Shown: positions 53,333 to 63,189, numbered from the stretch's first letter. The stretch is DNA of 64,000 nt from an uncultured Mycoplasma sp. (GCA_945947035.1 CAMEXD010000008.1:1-64000), one strand, 5' to 3'. Numbers and translations are program-made. The notes: generated from the letters alone by a model not told the origin.

Positions 53333-53824
53333 TAATTCATTTATTAGATTATCAATATCATTTTTTGGTATTCTAGTTTTAGGAGATTTCTTTAATAAAT
53401 TACACGCATCTATTGCCTTTCTACAAGAAATAATATTATTTTCCTTCATTAATTTGATAATTTTTAATATTCTAAAAACCTCAATACCATTTTTTTCACA
53501 AATATTTTTTAATCTATTATCACCTGTTGCTAATATGCAATTATTATCTCTTGCTATTACATAATTAAGTAAATCATATACTGATAACTTTTTTTCATTA
53601 ATAGAAAGATTACTTACCTCTTTTAATTGCTCAAAAGATGCTGATATAACCTTAAACTTATTAATTAATTTAACATTACCAGTCTTATAATTTATTTCAT
53701 CATTTTTAATCATATCACTTATATAAACATTATCTAGATTAATAAATTCTTTTAAAATATTTGCATTATTTAAGTCTGTTATTATATTGGTATCAGTAAT
53801 TATTATCTTCGTTGTTATATTCAT
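53309..53824 (-). CDS. PIN-like nuclease-domain protein
   Basis: A 171-residue protein whose N-terminal 115 residues fit a PIN fold: first strand ITDTNIITDL with the active-site Asp, NDEINYKTG, SVYDLLNYVIARDN and CILATGDNRLKNIC with a further Asp. The C-terminal ~55 residues are a helical tail. The gene overlaps the end of the ImmA/IrrE gene by 32 nt, so it is translated from the same mRNA. In such pairs the PIN protein is the likely toxin or effector; RNA cleavage is inferred. Confidence 0.75.
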   Translation of the reverse strand: MNITTKIIITDTNIITDLNNANILKEFINLDNVYISDMIKNDEINYKTGNVKLINKFKVISASFEQLKEVSNLSINEKKLSVYDLLNYVIARDNNCILATGDNRLKNICEKNGIEVFRILKIIKLMKENNIISCRKAIDACNLLKKSPKTRIPKNDIDNLINELEKDSVLS

Positions 53825-54836
53825 CTATTGTAATTCCTAATAATTCACAAGCCTTATTTAATGAAATTATTTCATCAGTTTCAAGTTTATGTACTATTTT
53901 TTTAAATTGAAATGATGTTTCTGGTTGAATAGGATCTTTATCATTTTTTCCTACTTGTTGACTTAAAAATATGCTTAATTTTTTATATAAATATTCTGAT
54001 ATAATATTTAAATCCTTTAATCTATATATAATTGCTGTATAACTAACTTTAAATTCTTTTTTAAAGGTAATAAGTTCAAAAAAACTAATATTTCCTCTAG
54101 ATATACCAAATTCATTTATAACTGCATCTTTTGGCATTAATAATGCACTAGCAAACCTATTACATAATTTTTCTTCATCTAATTCTTCATTATTAATATT
54201 TAATAATAAATGTCCTAATTCATGTGCAATTGTAAATCTCTGTCGTGCTCCATCTTTTATTCCATCTAATATAACTATAATAGGAATATTATTAACTATT
54301 TCACCTAAACCATCGAAATCATTAAACCGATTATCTGGATTCTTAACTTGGATTATAATAATGCCTAAATTTTCTAATATATTTATTAAATCTGATATTG
54401 GTTGTTTAGTTGATATTCCTATAAATTTTCTAAAATCATTTGCTGCTTTTTCTGCATCTTCTAAATTATTGCATAAATACTTTTTAAGTTTTATATTTTT
54501 TTCTTCAATACTATTCATTTCAATTACTTCAAAATATTTAGCAACTTCATCTTGAATTATTTCTTCTAATAGTTTTAAGTTTTGACCTTTTAATCTCTTT
54601 TTCTTTCTAAATGAAGTAAACTTCATCTTAGGAGCATCATAAATCTTTAATAAATCAACTGATTTAACTTTATAAGCATTGGCAAATTCTATTATTTTTT
54701 TAGAATCTGGTAATATTTCTTCTTTTTCATATTTTAAAATAGCAGTTGCACTCATGTTTAAAAGATTACCTGCTTCTTTTAGTGATAAATTTTTTAACAA
54801 TCTAATTTTTTTCAAATTATTCCCAATTCCATGCAT
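53793..54836 (-). CDS. XRE-ImmA/IrrE fusion: HTH repressor with metallopeptidase domain
   Basis: A 347-residue protein. The N-terminal HTH (LKKIRLLKNLSLKEAGNLLNM) binds DNA; a linker follows; the COG2856 peptidase domain carries RFTIAHELGHLL with the zinc motif HExxH, and further acidic residues EEKLCNRFA. The last ~60 residues form a tail. Related ImmA and IrrE proteins cleave a repressor after a signal. Two direct repeats cover its own promoter, suggesting autoregulation. It is paired with the overlapping PIN gene, an arrangement seen in toxin-antitoxin and defence islands. Confidence 0.88.
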   Translation of the reverse strand: MHGIGNNLKKIRLLKNLSLKEAGNLLNMSATAILKYEKEEILPDSKKIIEFANAYKVKSVDLLKIYDAPKMKFTSFRKKKRLKGQNLKLLEEIIQDEVAKYFEVIEMNSIEEKNIKLKKYLCNNLEDAEKAANDFRKFIGISTKQPISDLINILENLGIIIIQVKNPDNRFNDFDGLGEIVNNIPIIVILDGIKDGARQRFTIAHELGHLLLNINNEELDEEKLCNRFASALLMPKDAVINEFGISRGNISFFELITFKKEFKVSYTAIIYRLKDLNIISEYLYKKLSIFLSQQVGKNDKDPIQPETSFQFKKIVHKLETDEIISLNKACELLGITIDEYNNEDNNY

Positions 54837-54861
54837 ATTTTTTCGCCTCCTTTTGGTTTAT

Positions 54862-54919
54862 ATTTTATCATACAAAATCACAATTGTAAACTAAAAAGAA
54901 TAAATTTCAAACTAAAAAG
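54862..54919 (-). promoter_or_regulatory. immA promoter with two direct-repeat operators
   Basis: Minus strand -35 TTTACA (54885-54890), 17 bp, -10 TAAAAT (54862-54867). Two 17-bp direct repeats, AATTGTAAACTAAAAAG (54882-54898) and AATTTCAAACTAAAAAG (54903-54919), start 21 bp apart (two helical turns), the first overlapping the -35. Likely sites for the HTH domain of the gene itself. Confidence 0.7.
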
Positions 54920-54946
54920 GCAGACCTTTTTGTCTACCTTTTTTAG
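54914..54946 (-). terminator. terminator of gapA
   Basis: Minus strand AAAGGTAGAC-AAAAA-GGTCTGCCTTT with T-run, just after the gapA stop. Confidence 0.85.
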
Positions 54947-54953
54947 ATTATTT

Positions 54954-55955
54954 TTATCTTTTCATTAAATACTTAGCAGTTCTAATCATTTGTGCAGTAT
55001 AACCAATTTCATTATCGTACCAACATACTACTTTTACAAGTTGTTTACCATTATTTTCAACAACTTTTGTTAAACTGCCATCTACCAAACATCCTGATGT
55101 GCATCCAATAACATCACTTGATACTATTGGATCAAATGTTATATTAATAGTTTCATTTTTATTATTAACAAACAAATTGTTAATTTCTTCAACACTAACA
55201 TTTTTATCAAGTTCTAATACCAAATCAACTACTGATCCATCTTGAACTGGAACACGAAGTGCATAACCTTCAAGTTTTCCTTCCAAACTAGGTATTACTT
55301 TTCCTATGGCAGATGCAGCTCCAGTTGATGTTGGAATTATATTTAAAGCTCCAGCTCTTCCTCTTCTTTCTTTTATACCTTTTTTATGACTTACATCAAG
55401 TATTACTTGATCATTAGTATAAGCATGAACTGTTGTCATAAATCCTTTTTCTATTTTAAAATTATCTTCAATTAACTTAAGAACTGGTGCTAAACAATTT
55501 GTAGTACAACTAGCAGCACTTATAACTTCTTCACTTCCATCTAAAATTTCATGATTAACATTATAAACAATTGTCTTCATATTACCTTTACCTGGTGCTG
55601 ATATTATAACTTTTTTACAACCAGCTTCAATGTGTTTATAAGAATCTTCATATTTAGTAAACTTACCACTACATTCAAAAACTAAATCAATACCAAGATC
55701 TTTCCATGGCAAATCTTTAGGATCCATACATCTAAAAATACTAACCTTTTTATTACCTACATATAAATTATTTTCATCATAACTAATCTCATTTACTTTA
55801 TAACTACCATAATTTGTATCATACTTTAGTAAATAAGCAAGTTCAGAAGGATCACCTAAATCATTAATTGCTACAACATCGAAATCTTTGTCATCACAAA
55901 GTAATTTAAATACTAATCTACCTATTCTTCCAAATCCATTAATTGCTACTTTCAT
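54954..55955 (-). CDS. gapA: glyceraldehyde-3-phosphate dehydrogenase
   Basis: A 333-residue type I GAPDH. NAD-binding INGFGRIGRLVFKLL is at the N-terminus, the catalytic cysteine is in SAASCTTNCLAPV and the HAYTNDQVILD histidine region follows, ending in WYDNEIGYTAQM. It oxidises G3P to 1,3-bisphosphoglycerate in glycolysis. It lies 10 nt after the nucleoside kinase gene and probably shares its transcript. Confidence 0.98.
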   Translation of the reverse strand: MKVAINGFGRIGRLVFKLLCDDKDFDVVAINDLGDPSELAYLLKYDTNYGSYKVNEISYDENNLYVGNKKVSIFRCMDPKDLPWKDLGIDLVFECSGKFTKYEDSYKHIEAGCKKVIISAPGKGNMKTIVYNVNHEILDGSEEVISAASCTTNCLAPVLKLIEDNFKIEKGFMTTVHAYTNDQVILDVSHKKGIKERRGRAGALNIIPTSTGAASAIGKVIPSLEGKLEGYALRVPVQDGSVVDLVLELDKNVSVEEINNLFVNNKNETINITFDPIVSSDVIGCTSGCLVDGSLTKVVENNGKQLVKVVCWYDNEIGYTAQMIRTAKYLMKR

Positions 55956-55965
55956 AATTCATCTC

Positions 55966-57618
55966 CTATTCAAAATAACTATTTCCAATAAATTCTCTTA
56001 AAATAGAATCACTCGGAATTGCTTCAGTTGGAACTGCTAAAAACATATCTAAAAAGTTAAGTAATCTTCTTGCCTCTTCATAATAAATACTACTAGAATC
56101 AACTTCATAAAGAAGTGGTTCAGCATATAACTTTAATACACCAATTTCATAAGTTAAAGCAGTATTATAAATTTTATCTGCTTCATCTTGATAAGGAAAT
56201 ATATAATTTTCCTCACCTTCTCTTACTAGATTCCATTTTCTTATTGTCTCTTCTGCTTTATAACCTCTAGTTCTATTATCTCTTACTATTCTTCTTAAAA
56301 GTCTAACATCACTTGTTGAAACAATATTATGATTATCAATATTTAAATCAGTAAGTGGTGAAATATATATTTTATATTTATTTTCCTTTTTTATATGACC
56401 AGTTAATTCTTCATTTAAACCATGTAAACCTTCGATTATAATGATATCATTTTCTTCTAATTTAAATGGTTTATCACTTATAGTAGGTTCTCCAGTTATA
56501 AAATCAAATTTAGGAAGATATACTTCTTCATGATTTAAAAGTTTCTCTAAATGTTCATTAAATAGTGATATATTTAAAGCATTTAAAGATTCGAAATCAT
56601 ATTCCCCATTTGGTAATTTTGGAGTTTGTTCTCTTGGTAAAAAATAATCATCAATAGAAATAGGCTTAGGATTTAAACCAAAACTATTAAGATATAATGA
56701 TAATTTTTTAGAAGTTGTTGTTTTACCACTAGATGATGGACCAGCCATTAAAACTATTTTAATTTTATCTTTTTTATCATAAATATCCTTTGCTATTTCA
56801 AATAAATTATTATTTGCCAAAGTTTCATCTAATTTTATAATATCACTAATTTTACCACTTGCTACTTTTTTATTAATATCAGATGATGTAAAAATATCTA
56901 ATTGTTTAGCATACTTATAATTTTTGTTAAATGCATCAATAATTTTTGGATGATTTTTATAACTAGGTATTAATCCATTACTTGATGGTGTTGGAAATTG
57001 TAAAATGAAATCTCTCTCATCAATATATTTTAAATCAAATTTATTAAAACAAGATGTACTAATAGGTAAACAACTATAAAAATAATTATAAATATTACCT
57101 AATTTATAAAGTGTAACATAATGTGATGTTTGATAAAGATATGTATCAGCTTTTTTATCATCTAATAAATTATTAAAATATTTTACTGCATCTTTTTTTA
57201 AACTTAAACACCTAGATATAGGAAGGTTTAAAGAAACCATCTCTTGCATCTTTAATTTTATCTTATTTAGCATTTCTTCATCTAGAGAAAAATAAGTTTT
57301 AATGCTAATTGCTTTATCTATTGAATGACATACTTTAATACGATAATCTTTACCATATAATTCATTTATTGCAGATAAAAGTAAAAATATTAATCCTTTT
57401 TGATATATTCTATTTCCTACTCTATCATTAAAATCAATAAATGTGATATTACAATCATTTTTAACTTGGTAATCTAATTCTGTAATTACATTATCAACAT
57501 AAGCAACAAGTGGAGGATTTAAAAGTCCTGTATCTACTTGTTTTGATATACCTAAAAGTGTTGTATTTTTAGAAAAACTATAGCTTTCTTTGTTTACTAT
57601 ACAATTTATTTTGTCCAT
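55966..57618 (-). CDS. TGS-domain uridine kinase-like protein
   Basis: A 550-residue protein with an N-terminal TGS-like domain (residues 1-60), a helical ThrRS-SAD-like part (~60-280), and a C-terminal P-loop kinase related to uridine kinase/phosphoribulokinase: Walker A LMAGPSSSGKTTTSKKLSL, SIDDYFLPREQTP, IIIEGLHGLNE. In Bacillota such proteins are annotated as nucleoside kinases. The substrate is inferred only. Long 5' gap of ~110 bp to divergent clpP contains both promoters. Confidence 0.88.
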   Translation of the reverse strand: MDKINCIVNKESYSFSKNTTLLGISKQVDTGLLNPPLVAYVDNVITELDYQVKNDCNITFIDFNDRVGNRIYQKGLIFLLLSAINELYGKDYRIKVCHSIDKAISIKTYFSLDEEMLNKIKLKMQEMVSLNLPISRCLSLKKDAVKYFNNLLDDKKADTYLYQTSHYVTLYKLGNIYNYFYSCLPISTSCFNKFDLKYIDERDFILQFPTPSSNGLIPSYKNHPKIIDAFNKNYKYAKQLDIFTSSDINKKVASGKISDIIKLDETLANNNLFEIAKDIYDKKDKIKIVLMAGPSSSGKTTTSKKLSLYLNSFGLNPKPISIDDYFLPREQTPKLPNGEYDFESLNALNISLFNEHLEKLLNHEEVYLPKFDFITGEPTISDKPFKLEENDIIIIEGLHGLNEELTGHIKKENKYKIYISPLTDLNIDNHNIVSTSDVRLLRRIVRDNRTRGYKAEETIRKWNLVREGEENYIFPYQDEADKIYNTALTYEIGVLKLYAEPLLYEVDSSSIYYEEARRLLNFLDMFLAVPTEAIPSDSILREFIGNSYFE

Positions 57619-57727
57619 ATTATCACTTACCCCTTTTACTATATAATACTATTTTATCATATATTGTAATATTTTAGAATGAATAATTTTAATTTTTTTA
57701 ACTATTTTATTAATAGGTGATAAAATA

Positions 57728-58309
57728 ATGAATTTAATTCCATCAGTAGTTGAAAGATGCAGTAACGGAGAAAGAAGTTATGATATTTATTCTAGATTAC
57801 TTCAAGATAGAATAATAATCTTAAATGGAGAAATTGATGATAATACATCAAATATTATTGTCGCAGAACTTCTTTATTTAGATAGTCAAAATCATAATGA
57901 TATTAGTTTGTATATTAATTCTAATGGAGGATCAGTAACATCTGGTATGGCAATTTATGATACTATGAATTTTATTAAAAGCGATGTTTCAACAATTTGT
58001 ATTGGAATGTGTGCTTCTATGGCTGCTTTTATTTTATCTAGTGGCAAAAAAGGTAAAAGGTATGCTTTACCTAACTCTGAAGTTATGATTCATCAACCTC
58101 TTGGAGGAGTTCAAGGCCAAGCAACTGAAATTAAAATTGCTGCGGAAAGAATTCTTAAATTAAAAGAAAAAATGAATAAACTTCTATCACTTAATACTGG
58201 TCAAGATATAAAAAAGATAGAAGAGGATACTGAAAGAGATCTTTTTTTAAGTGCAGAAGAAGCAAGAGATTATGGTTTAATTGATAAGGTTATTGAAAAA
58301 CAAGACTAG
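57728..58309 (+). CDS. clpP: ATP-dependent Clp protease proteolytic subunit
   Basis: A 193-residue ClpP. Catalytic Ser97 lies in [11 protein letters not shown], His122 in [12 protein letters not shown], and the Asp in [16 protein letters not shown]. It forms the 14-mer chamber fed by ClpX/ClpC and degrades, among others, tmRNA-tagged proteins. N-terminus [24 protein letters not shown] is standard. GGTGATAAA precedes the ATG. Length is typical. Confidence 0.98.
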   Translation: MNLIPSVVERCSNGERSYDIYSRLLQDRIIILNGEIDDNTSNIIVAELLYLDSQNHNDISLYINSNGGSVTSGMAIYDTMNFIKSDVSTICIGMCASMAAFILSSGKKGKRYALPNSEVMIHQPLGGVQGQATEIKIAAERILKLKEKMNKLLSLNTGQDIKKIEEDTERDLFLSAEEARDYGLIDKVIEKQD

Positions 58310-58357
58310 ATTTTGATTTTTTGTTAGTTATATAGTATAATGAGGTCGGTGATTCAT

Positions 58358-59275
58358 ATGAAAAGTTGTGTCCTTATATGTAATTTAGAAAGTGGTAAAG
58401 GAATAAAAGAAAAAGACATTGAACTTATTAAAAATTTAATAACTAAAAATGGTTATAAAGTAAAACTTTACATAACAAAAAAAGAACATGACGCTACAAA
58501 TTTTGTACAAAACATGCCTTATTGTGATCTTGTTTTATCAATTGGAGGAGATGGCACATTTAATGAAGTTGTAACTGGAAACTTTAAAAGAAAAGAAAAA
58601 CTTGTTTTATCTCATATTCCTGTTGGTACTACAAATGATATTGGTAATATGCTTGGAATGAGTAAAAACATAGTAAAAAGTGTACAAGATATTTTAAATG
58701 GTGAAATAAAACAAGTAGATATTGGACTTATTAACAATAATCCTTTTGTCTATGTCGCAGGGTTTGGAAAATTTATCAATGTTCCTTACGAGACAAACAG
58801 AAAATTTAAGAAAAAGTTTGGGCACTTAGCTTATCTTATAAATGGCGCTAAAGAGTTTTTTCAAAAAACAAGGCTTTATGAACTTGAATATGAAATAGAT
58901 GGTAAAACTTACCATGGACTTTATTCTTTAATTTTAATTTCTAATGCAACAAGAATTGCTGGATTTAATAATATTTATAAGGATGTAAAACTTGATGATA
59001 ATAAATTAGAAGTTACTTTTTGTAACTTAACAAGACGTGGTGACTTAGCAAAATCAATAATTATGTTACTTACTCATGATATTACAACGATACCTGGTAT
59101 TTATTGTCATAGAACTAATGAAGTAACTATAAAGTTTAAGAAAAGAAACAAGCTTCATTGGACTATAGATGGTGAAAAATTAAAAGATGAAAAATTAGTT
59201 TATCATATTACTGTAAATAGAAATATAAAAATGCTTTTGCCTAAAAAGAACTTAAATACTTTATTTAAAAAATAA
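58358..59275 (+). CDS. diacylglycerol/lipid kinase (DagK/YegS family)
   Basis: A 305-residue soluble lipid kinase. The nucleotide-binding motif SIGGDGTFNEVVTG is intact, with HIPVGTTNDIGNMLGM following, and the C-terminal beta domain ends with HWTIDGEKL. DagK-type enzymes phosphorylate diacylglycerol for phospholipid recycling, which Gram-positive cells need after lipoteichoic acid and Lgt reactions. Start at 58358, with GGTGAT, preferred over 58340. 48 nt after clpP. Confidence 0.9.
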   Translation: MKSCVLICNLESGKGIKEKDIELIKNLITKNGYKVKLYITKKEHDATNFVQNMPYCDLVLSIGGDGTFNEVVTGNFKRKEKLVLSHIPVGTTNDIGNMLGMSKNIVKSVQDILNGEIKQVDIGLINNNPFVYVAGFGKFINVPYETNRKFKKKFGHLAYLINGAKEFFQKTRLYELEYEIDGKTYHGLYSLILISNATRIAGFNNIYKDVKLDDNKLEVTFCNLTRRGDLAKSIIMLLTHDITTIPGIYCHRTNEVTIKFKKRNKLHWTIDGEKLKDEKLVYHITVNRNIKMLLPKKNLNTLFKK

Positions 59276-59301
59276 AAAATACTAATCACTAGTATTTTTT
59301 T
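59272..59301. terminator. bidirectional terminator
   Basis: AAAAATACTA / TAGTATTTTT stem between dagK (+) and whiA (-). Confidence 0.8.
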
Positions 59302-60211
59302 TAAAACCTTCAAGTTTTTGTCTTAATTCTTTTATTTTTCTCATTCTATGATTAAGTCCTGATTTTGTAATAGGAACTCCTGTTTCATAAGACATAATTT
59401 CACTAAGTTCTTTTAAAGAAACTTCTGGATATTTTTTACGATAAATAATTACTTCCTTTAATTTTTCAGGAATAGCATCAAGTCCAATAAGTTCTATAAT
59501 TCTATCGATATCTTCAATTTGAAGAAGTGATGAATTGATTGTTTTATTCATATTAGCTTGTTCACAATTATTTAATCTATTAGTCATATTTTTATGATCT
59601 CTATATATTCTTATATCTTCATAATATAAAACGGCTTTATTAGCATTTATTATTCTTAAGAAATCTCCTATCTTATCGGCTTCTTTAACATATATCATAA
59701 ATCCATTTTCTCTATTTATTATTTTGTTATTAATATTAAAATAAGTTAATATTTTTGAAATAAATTTAGCTTCTTCTATTTTTTCTATTAAAAATTCTAA
59801 ATGATATCTAGATGTTTTTGGATCATTTATACTTCCTGATGCTAGAAATGCTCCTCTTAAATAAGATTTTTTAAGATCATCTGAATCTATTATATATTCT
59901 TTAGGTTCATCATAAGAAAGCATCAAATCTTCAGTTATTTCTTCTACTTTTTCATTTATTGTTAAATAATAAAAATTTTTTTTAGAAAAATTAACACCTT
60001 TTTTTTGTTCAATAATAACATTTACTTCGTAAATATCTCTAAATAAAGTGAAAACTCTTCTTGCTACTTTAGGATTTTCACTCATCATTAAAATAACATC
60101 ATTTTCTTTTAACCTGTTATTTCTAACAAATGCGCATAGTTCAGAGATGTATTCTGGTCTACTATTTTTTAACATACATATTTCAGATTTAACTTCAGTA
60201 CTAAAAGACAT
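59282..60211 (-). CDS. whiA: WhiA, DNA-binding protein
   Basis: A 309-residue WhiA with an N-terminal LAGLIDADG-like fold without nuclease residues (SYLRGAFLASGSINDP) and a C-terminal helix-turn-helix (VSLKELSEIMSYETGVPITKSGLNHRMRKI). WhiA influences chromosome segregation and division in Bacillus and sporulation in Streptomyces. It follows yvcK by 2 nt. rapZ, the usual third gene, is absent. Confidence 0.95.
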   Translation of the reverse strand: MSFSTEVKSEICMLKNSRPEYISELCAFVRNNRLKENDVILMMSENPKVARRVFTLFRDIYEVNVIIEQKKGVNFSKKNFYYLTINEKVEEITEDLMLSYDEPKEYIIDSDDLKKSYLRGAFLASGSINDPKTSRYHLEFLIEKIEEAKFISKILTYFNINNKIINRENGFMIYVKEADKIGDFLRIINANKAVLYYEDIRIYRDHKNMTNRLNNCEQANMNKTINSSLLQIEDIDRIIELIGLDAIPEKLKEVIIYRKKYPEVSLKELSEIMSYETGVPITKSGLNHRMRKIKELRQKLEGFKKNTSD

Positions 60212-60213
60212 AT

Positions 60214-61149
60214 TTACCTCTTTAAATAAGAATTAATAACTAAAGCAAGATTTTTACTATCATGACGGATAAAGTCATCTTTAATAGTTAAAAGATTTGC
60301 TTCTATTAATTCACAATTTATATTTTCTTTATCTATTTTTACTATATTTTTACTTTCTTTAGCATATTTTTTTAAGATTTCATTAGATAATTTTGTATTT
60401 GATGCAACAACTACATCTATTTTTCTTTTTCCTAAATATTTATTTAGTAGATTAACATGATCTGATACATTAAAATAATCTGTTTCTCCTTTTTCGGTCA
60501 TTGCATTACAACAATACATTATTTTAGCTTTAGATTTATCTAAGACATTAATTAATTCTTTACATAATAAATGAGGTAAGATACTTGTTATTAAACTACC
60601 CATGCTAAATATTATTAAATCAGCATCTAAAACAGCATCTTTTACTTCATTTAAAATATGTGGTTCTTCTAAATATGATATTTTATCAAAATTTAAATTA
60701 GCCATAGTTATATTTTCTTCACCAGATATTTTTCTACCATTTTTAGTTTCTCCCACTAAAGTTAGATTATCTTCACTTATTGGAAATACTTTGCTTTTTA
60801 TATTTAAAAATTTACTTAATACTTCAATTGATTCTTTTAAACTGCCTGTTAAATTATACATGGCAACAAGTATTAAATTGCCTATTGGATGTCCATCTAA
60901 ATCACTATAAGTATCAAAGCGATAAGATAATAAGTCCTTGATTTTAGAATCTGTATCAGCAAGACTTACTATAACATTTCTAATATCTCCAACAGCAGGC
61001 ATATTAAATTCTTTCCTTAATTTTCCAGTTGATCTGCCATCATCAGATACACAAACTACTGCGGTTAAATCATAATCATAATCTTTAAGTCCCGATAAAA
61101 GAATATTTGAACCTGTTCCTCCACCAAAAACAACAATATGTTTTTTCAT
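60214..61149 (-). CDS. YvcK, gluconeogenesis factor / UDP-sugar sensor
   Basis: A 311-residue CofD-like protein with FGGGTGSNILLSGLKDYD at the N-terminus, SDDGRSTGKLRKEF, GDIRNVIVSLADTD and HPIGNLILVAM. YvcK binds UDP-sugars and is needed for growth on gluconeogenic carbon and for cell shape in Bacillus. It overlaps functionally with whiA, with only 2 nt between them. 3 nt after the upstream membrane protein gene. Confidence 0.95.
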   Translation of the reverse strand: MKKHIVVFGGGTGSNILLSGLKDYDYDLTAVVCVSDDGRSTGKLRKEFNMPAVGDIRNVIVSLADTDSKIKDLLSYRFDTYSDLDGHPIGNLILVAMYNLTGSLKESIEVLSKFLNIKSKVFPISEDNLTLVGETKNGRKISGEENITMANLNFDKISYLEEPHILNEVKDAVLDADLIIFSMGSLITSILPHLLCKELINVLDKSKAKIMYCCNAMTEKGETDYFNVSDHVNLLNKYLGKRKIDVVVASNTKLSNEILKKYAKESKNIVKIDKENINCELIEANLLTIKDDFIRHDSKNLALVINSYLKR

Positions 61150-61152
61150 ATA

Positions 61153-61920
61153 TTATGAAACCTTTATAGTTAGCTCAAGTTTTTGAGTTCCTGCTGTCAT
61201 TATTAATTTTGTAGAGCCACTTTTTATACCAAGAATTTTATCTCCTGTTGTAAATGCAGCAATACTAGGATCTTCTATTTCATATTTTATATTTTCATAA
61301 CAGGCATCTGGTGTTCCTATATCAAATTTTAATCGTGCTGTACTATCTTTTAAAACATTAATTGTAGTACTTTCAAATAAATCACTTGTTAATTTTTTGC
61401 ATACAGCAATTTTATCGCTTACTGCAGATTCATTCTTTTTGCCACCTTCTACTTTGACATTTATATAAAACGTTCCAGTTTCTTTAGGAATTATTGTATT
61501 AGTAACACTGCTTCCTGTTAAAGTTTCATGTTTTAATGAAGCACTTCTTCCTGATACTGTAAAGTTTAGCTTAGTATCTTCTAAATTTCCAACACCATAT
61601 ACATTAACAGTAAAGTTTGTTTCTTCTTCTAAATATACTATTTTTGGATTTTTTATAGTAATATCAGTTATCCCAGTTTTTTGCTTATTTCCCGGCACAT
61701 TAAAAGATATAAAAACAACTAGAAAGAATATTACAAAAGCTATTAAAGACATTATTGGAATAAATGTTTTTTTCTTTTTAAATTGATTAAATTTATAAAC
61801 TAAATTATTAACAAAAATTACAAGTGGTGATTCAAAGTTATCACTTCCAAATACTTCTTCTCCAACTTCTTCGTATATTTCTTCTTCCTGTTTTTTCTTT
61901 TTTATATCACTACTTCTCAT
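61153..61920 (-). CDS. membrane protein with Ig-like extracytoplasmic domains
   Basis: A 255-residue protein: a charged cytosolic N-terminus with KKKKQEEEIYEEV, one helix (IPIMSLIAFVIFFLVVFISF) and an outer part with probable Ig-like (BIG_2) folds, ending IKSGSTKLIMTAGTQKLEL. Start 61920 is the ATG with best, though long, spacing to AAAGGA. It begins the yvcK-whiA transcript. Function unknown; the position may reflect a wall-related role. Confidence 0.65.
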   Translation of the reverse strand: MRSSDIKKKKQEEEIYEEVGEEVFGSDNFESPLVIFVNNLVYKFNQFKKKKTFIPIMSLIAFVIFFLVVFISFNVPGNKQKTGITDITIKNPKIVYLEEETNFTVNVYGVGNLEDTKLNFTVSGRSASLKHETLTGSSVTNTIIPKETGTFYINVKVEGGKKNESAVSDKIAVCKKLTSDLFESTTINVLKDSTARLKFDIGTPDACYENIKYEIEDPSIAAFTTGDKILGIKSGSTKLIMTAGTQKLELTIKVS

Positions 61921-62041
61921 AATAAATATCATTCCTTTCATTTTATTAAACATATAAATATATGTAAACCTTTTTAATTATCTCCCTTAAAAATATTATA
62001 ACCTATTTATATCGTTATTAGCAAATAATTTGTAAAAAATA

Positions 62042-62072
62042 AAAAAACTTGTGAAATTATCACAAATTTTAT
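62042..62072 (-). terminator. terminator of rpsF operon
   Basis: Minus strand AATTTGTGA-TAATT-TCACAAGTT with T-run, at the rpsR stop codon. Confidence 0.85.
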
Positions 62073-62284
62073 TTTGTATATGGTAATAAGGCAATTGCTC
62101 TTGCTCTTTTAACTTGTTCTGCTATATATCTTTGATGTTTAGCACAAGCTCCAGTTACACGTCTTGGTAAAATTTTACCTTTATCATTAACGTACTTTTT
62201 TAAGATATCAACATTTTTGTAATTAACATCTTTTCCAGCACACATATAACAAACTTTTTTCTTTTTTCTAAAAAATTCTGCCAT
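62069..62284 (-). CDS. rpsR: 30S ribosomal protein S18
   Basis: A 71-residue S18 starting [18 protein letters not shown] and ending [19 protein letters not shown] before ATG 62284 decides the start over 62329. The N-terminal CxxC and DVNYKN segment are standard for this phylum. It is the last gene of rpsF-ssb-rpsR. Confidence 0.97.
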   Translation of the reverse strand: MAEFFRKKKKVCYMCAGKDVNYKNVDILKKYVNDKGKILPRRVTGACAKHQRYIAEQVKRARAIALLPYTK

Positions 62285-62303
62285 AAAAATCCTCCCTTTC
62301 TGA

Positions 62304-62786
62304 TTAAAATGGTAATTCACTATCTTCAATTTTTATTTCTTCACCAAAATCTTTAAAAGGATCATCTTTTAAGTCTTCACTTCTAACATCCATATCAACA
62401 CCAGCAGCATTATCAATATAAGCTGGCATATCATATGGACTTGGGTTAGAACTATTTTTTTCACGACTAGCTTTTGTATCTAAAAATTGAACATTATCTG
62501 CAATAACCTCAGTAACGTATCTTTTTACGCCATCTTTATCATCATAGTTTCTTACTTGAATACGTCCATCTATTGCTACTAAACTACCTTGATTTGTATA
62601 ATTTTTAACATTCTCTGCTTGTTTTCTCCAAACAACTACAGGAATAAAATCTGCTTCTCTTTCTCCACTTTGACTTGTATAATTACGATTTACTGCTATA
62701 GTAAAGGTTGCAACTGGAATATTACTTCCAGTATATCTAAGTTCTGGATCACGAGTAAGTCTTCCAATTAGAAATACTTTATTCAT
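62304..62786 (-). CDS. ssb: single-stranded DNA-binding protein
   Basis: A 160-residue SSB with an N-terminal OB-fold ([38 protein letters not shown]) and a flexible acidic tail ending in the DSELPF motif that binds partner proteins. It protects single-stranded DNA in replication and repair. Located between rpsF and rpsR as usual in Bacillota. Confidence 0.97.
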   Translation of the reverse strand: MNKVFLIGRLTRDPELRYTGSNIPVATFTIAVNRNYTSQSGEREADFIPVVVWRKQAENVKNYTNQGSLVAIDGRIQVRNYDDKDGVKRYVTEVIADNVQFLDTKASREKNSSNPSPYDMPAYIDNAAGVDMDVRSEDLKDDPFKDFGEEIKIEDSELPF

Positions 62787-62796
62787 TTTATACCTC

Positions 62797-63084
62797 TTAT
62801 TTTTCTACTTTTACAATTAAATGACGAATAACGTTTTCATTAACGTTTGCAAGACGATTAAATTCTTTTATAACATCTGGTGTTGTAGTTACTGCATAAA
62901 AGAAATAATATCCTTTTTTATGTTTATTAATTTCATAAGCTAAATCTCTTTGGCCTATTTCTTGTTCTTCTGTTACTTCTCCTTTAGCTTTTACAATAAT
63001 ATTTTTCATATCTTCAGCAACTTTTTTAATTGATGCTTCATCTAAAGTAGGATTAACAATAAACATAATTTCATATTTATTCAT
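62797..63084 (-). CDS. rpsF: 30S ribosomal protein S6
   Basis: A 95-residue S6 (MNKYEIMFIVNPTLDEA, RDLAYEINKHKKGYYFFY, VIRHLIVKVEK). AAGGAGGTG lies 7 nt before the ATG. It forms a heterodimer with S18 on the small-subunit platform. First gene of rpsF-ssb-rpsR. Confidence 0.97.
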   Translation of the reverse strand: MNKYEIMFIVNPTLDEASIKKVAEDMKNIIVKAKGEVTEEQEIGQRDLAYEINKHKKGYYFFYAVTTTPDVIKEFNRLANVNENVIRHLIVKVEK

Positions 63085-63099
63085 ATTTTTTACACCTCC

Positions 63100-63182
63100 T
63101 TTTGGACATAAGGCTTCTATTGAAGCAAGGAGTAAATTAATTACTCGATTGGTATTATATCAATATTTATTAAAATTTACAA
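63100..63182 (-). promoter_or_regulatory. rpsF promoter and structured leader
   Basis: Minus strand -35 TTGTAA (63177-63182), 17 bp, -10 TATAAT (63154-63159). The leader has hairpins GAGTAA/TTACTC and GCTTC-AATA-GAAGC just before the ribosome site. S6-S18 feedback leaders occur at this place in other bacteria; the required consensus was not clearly recognised here. Confidence 0.65.
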
Positions 63183-63189
63183 GCCTTTT

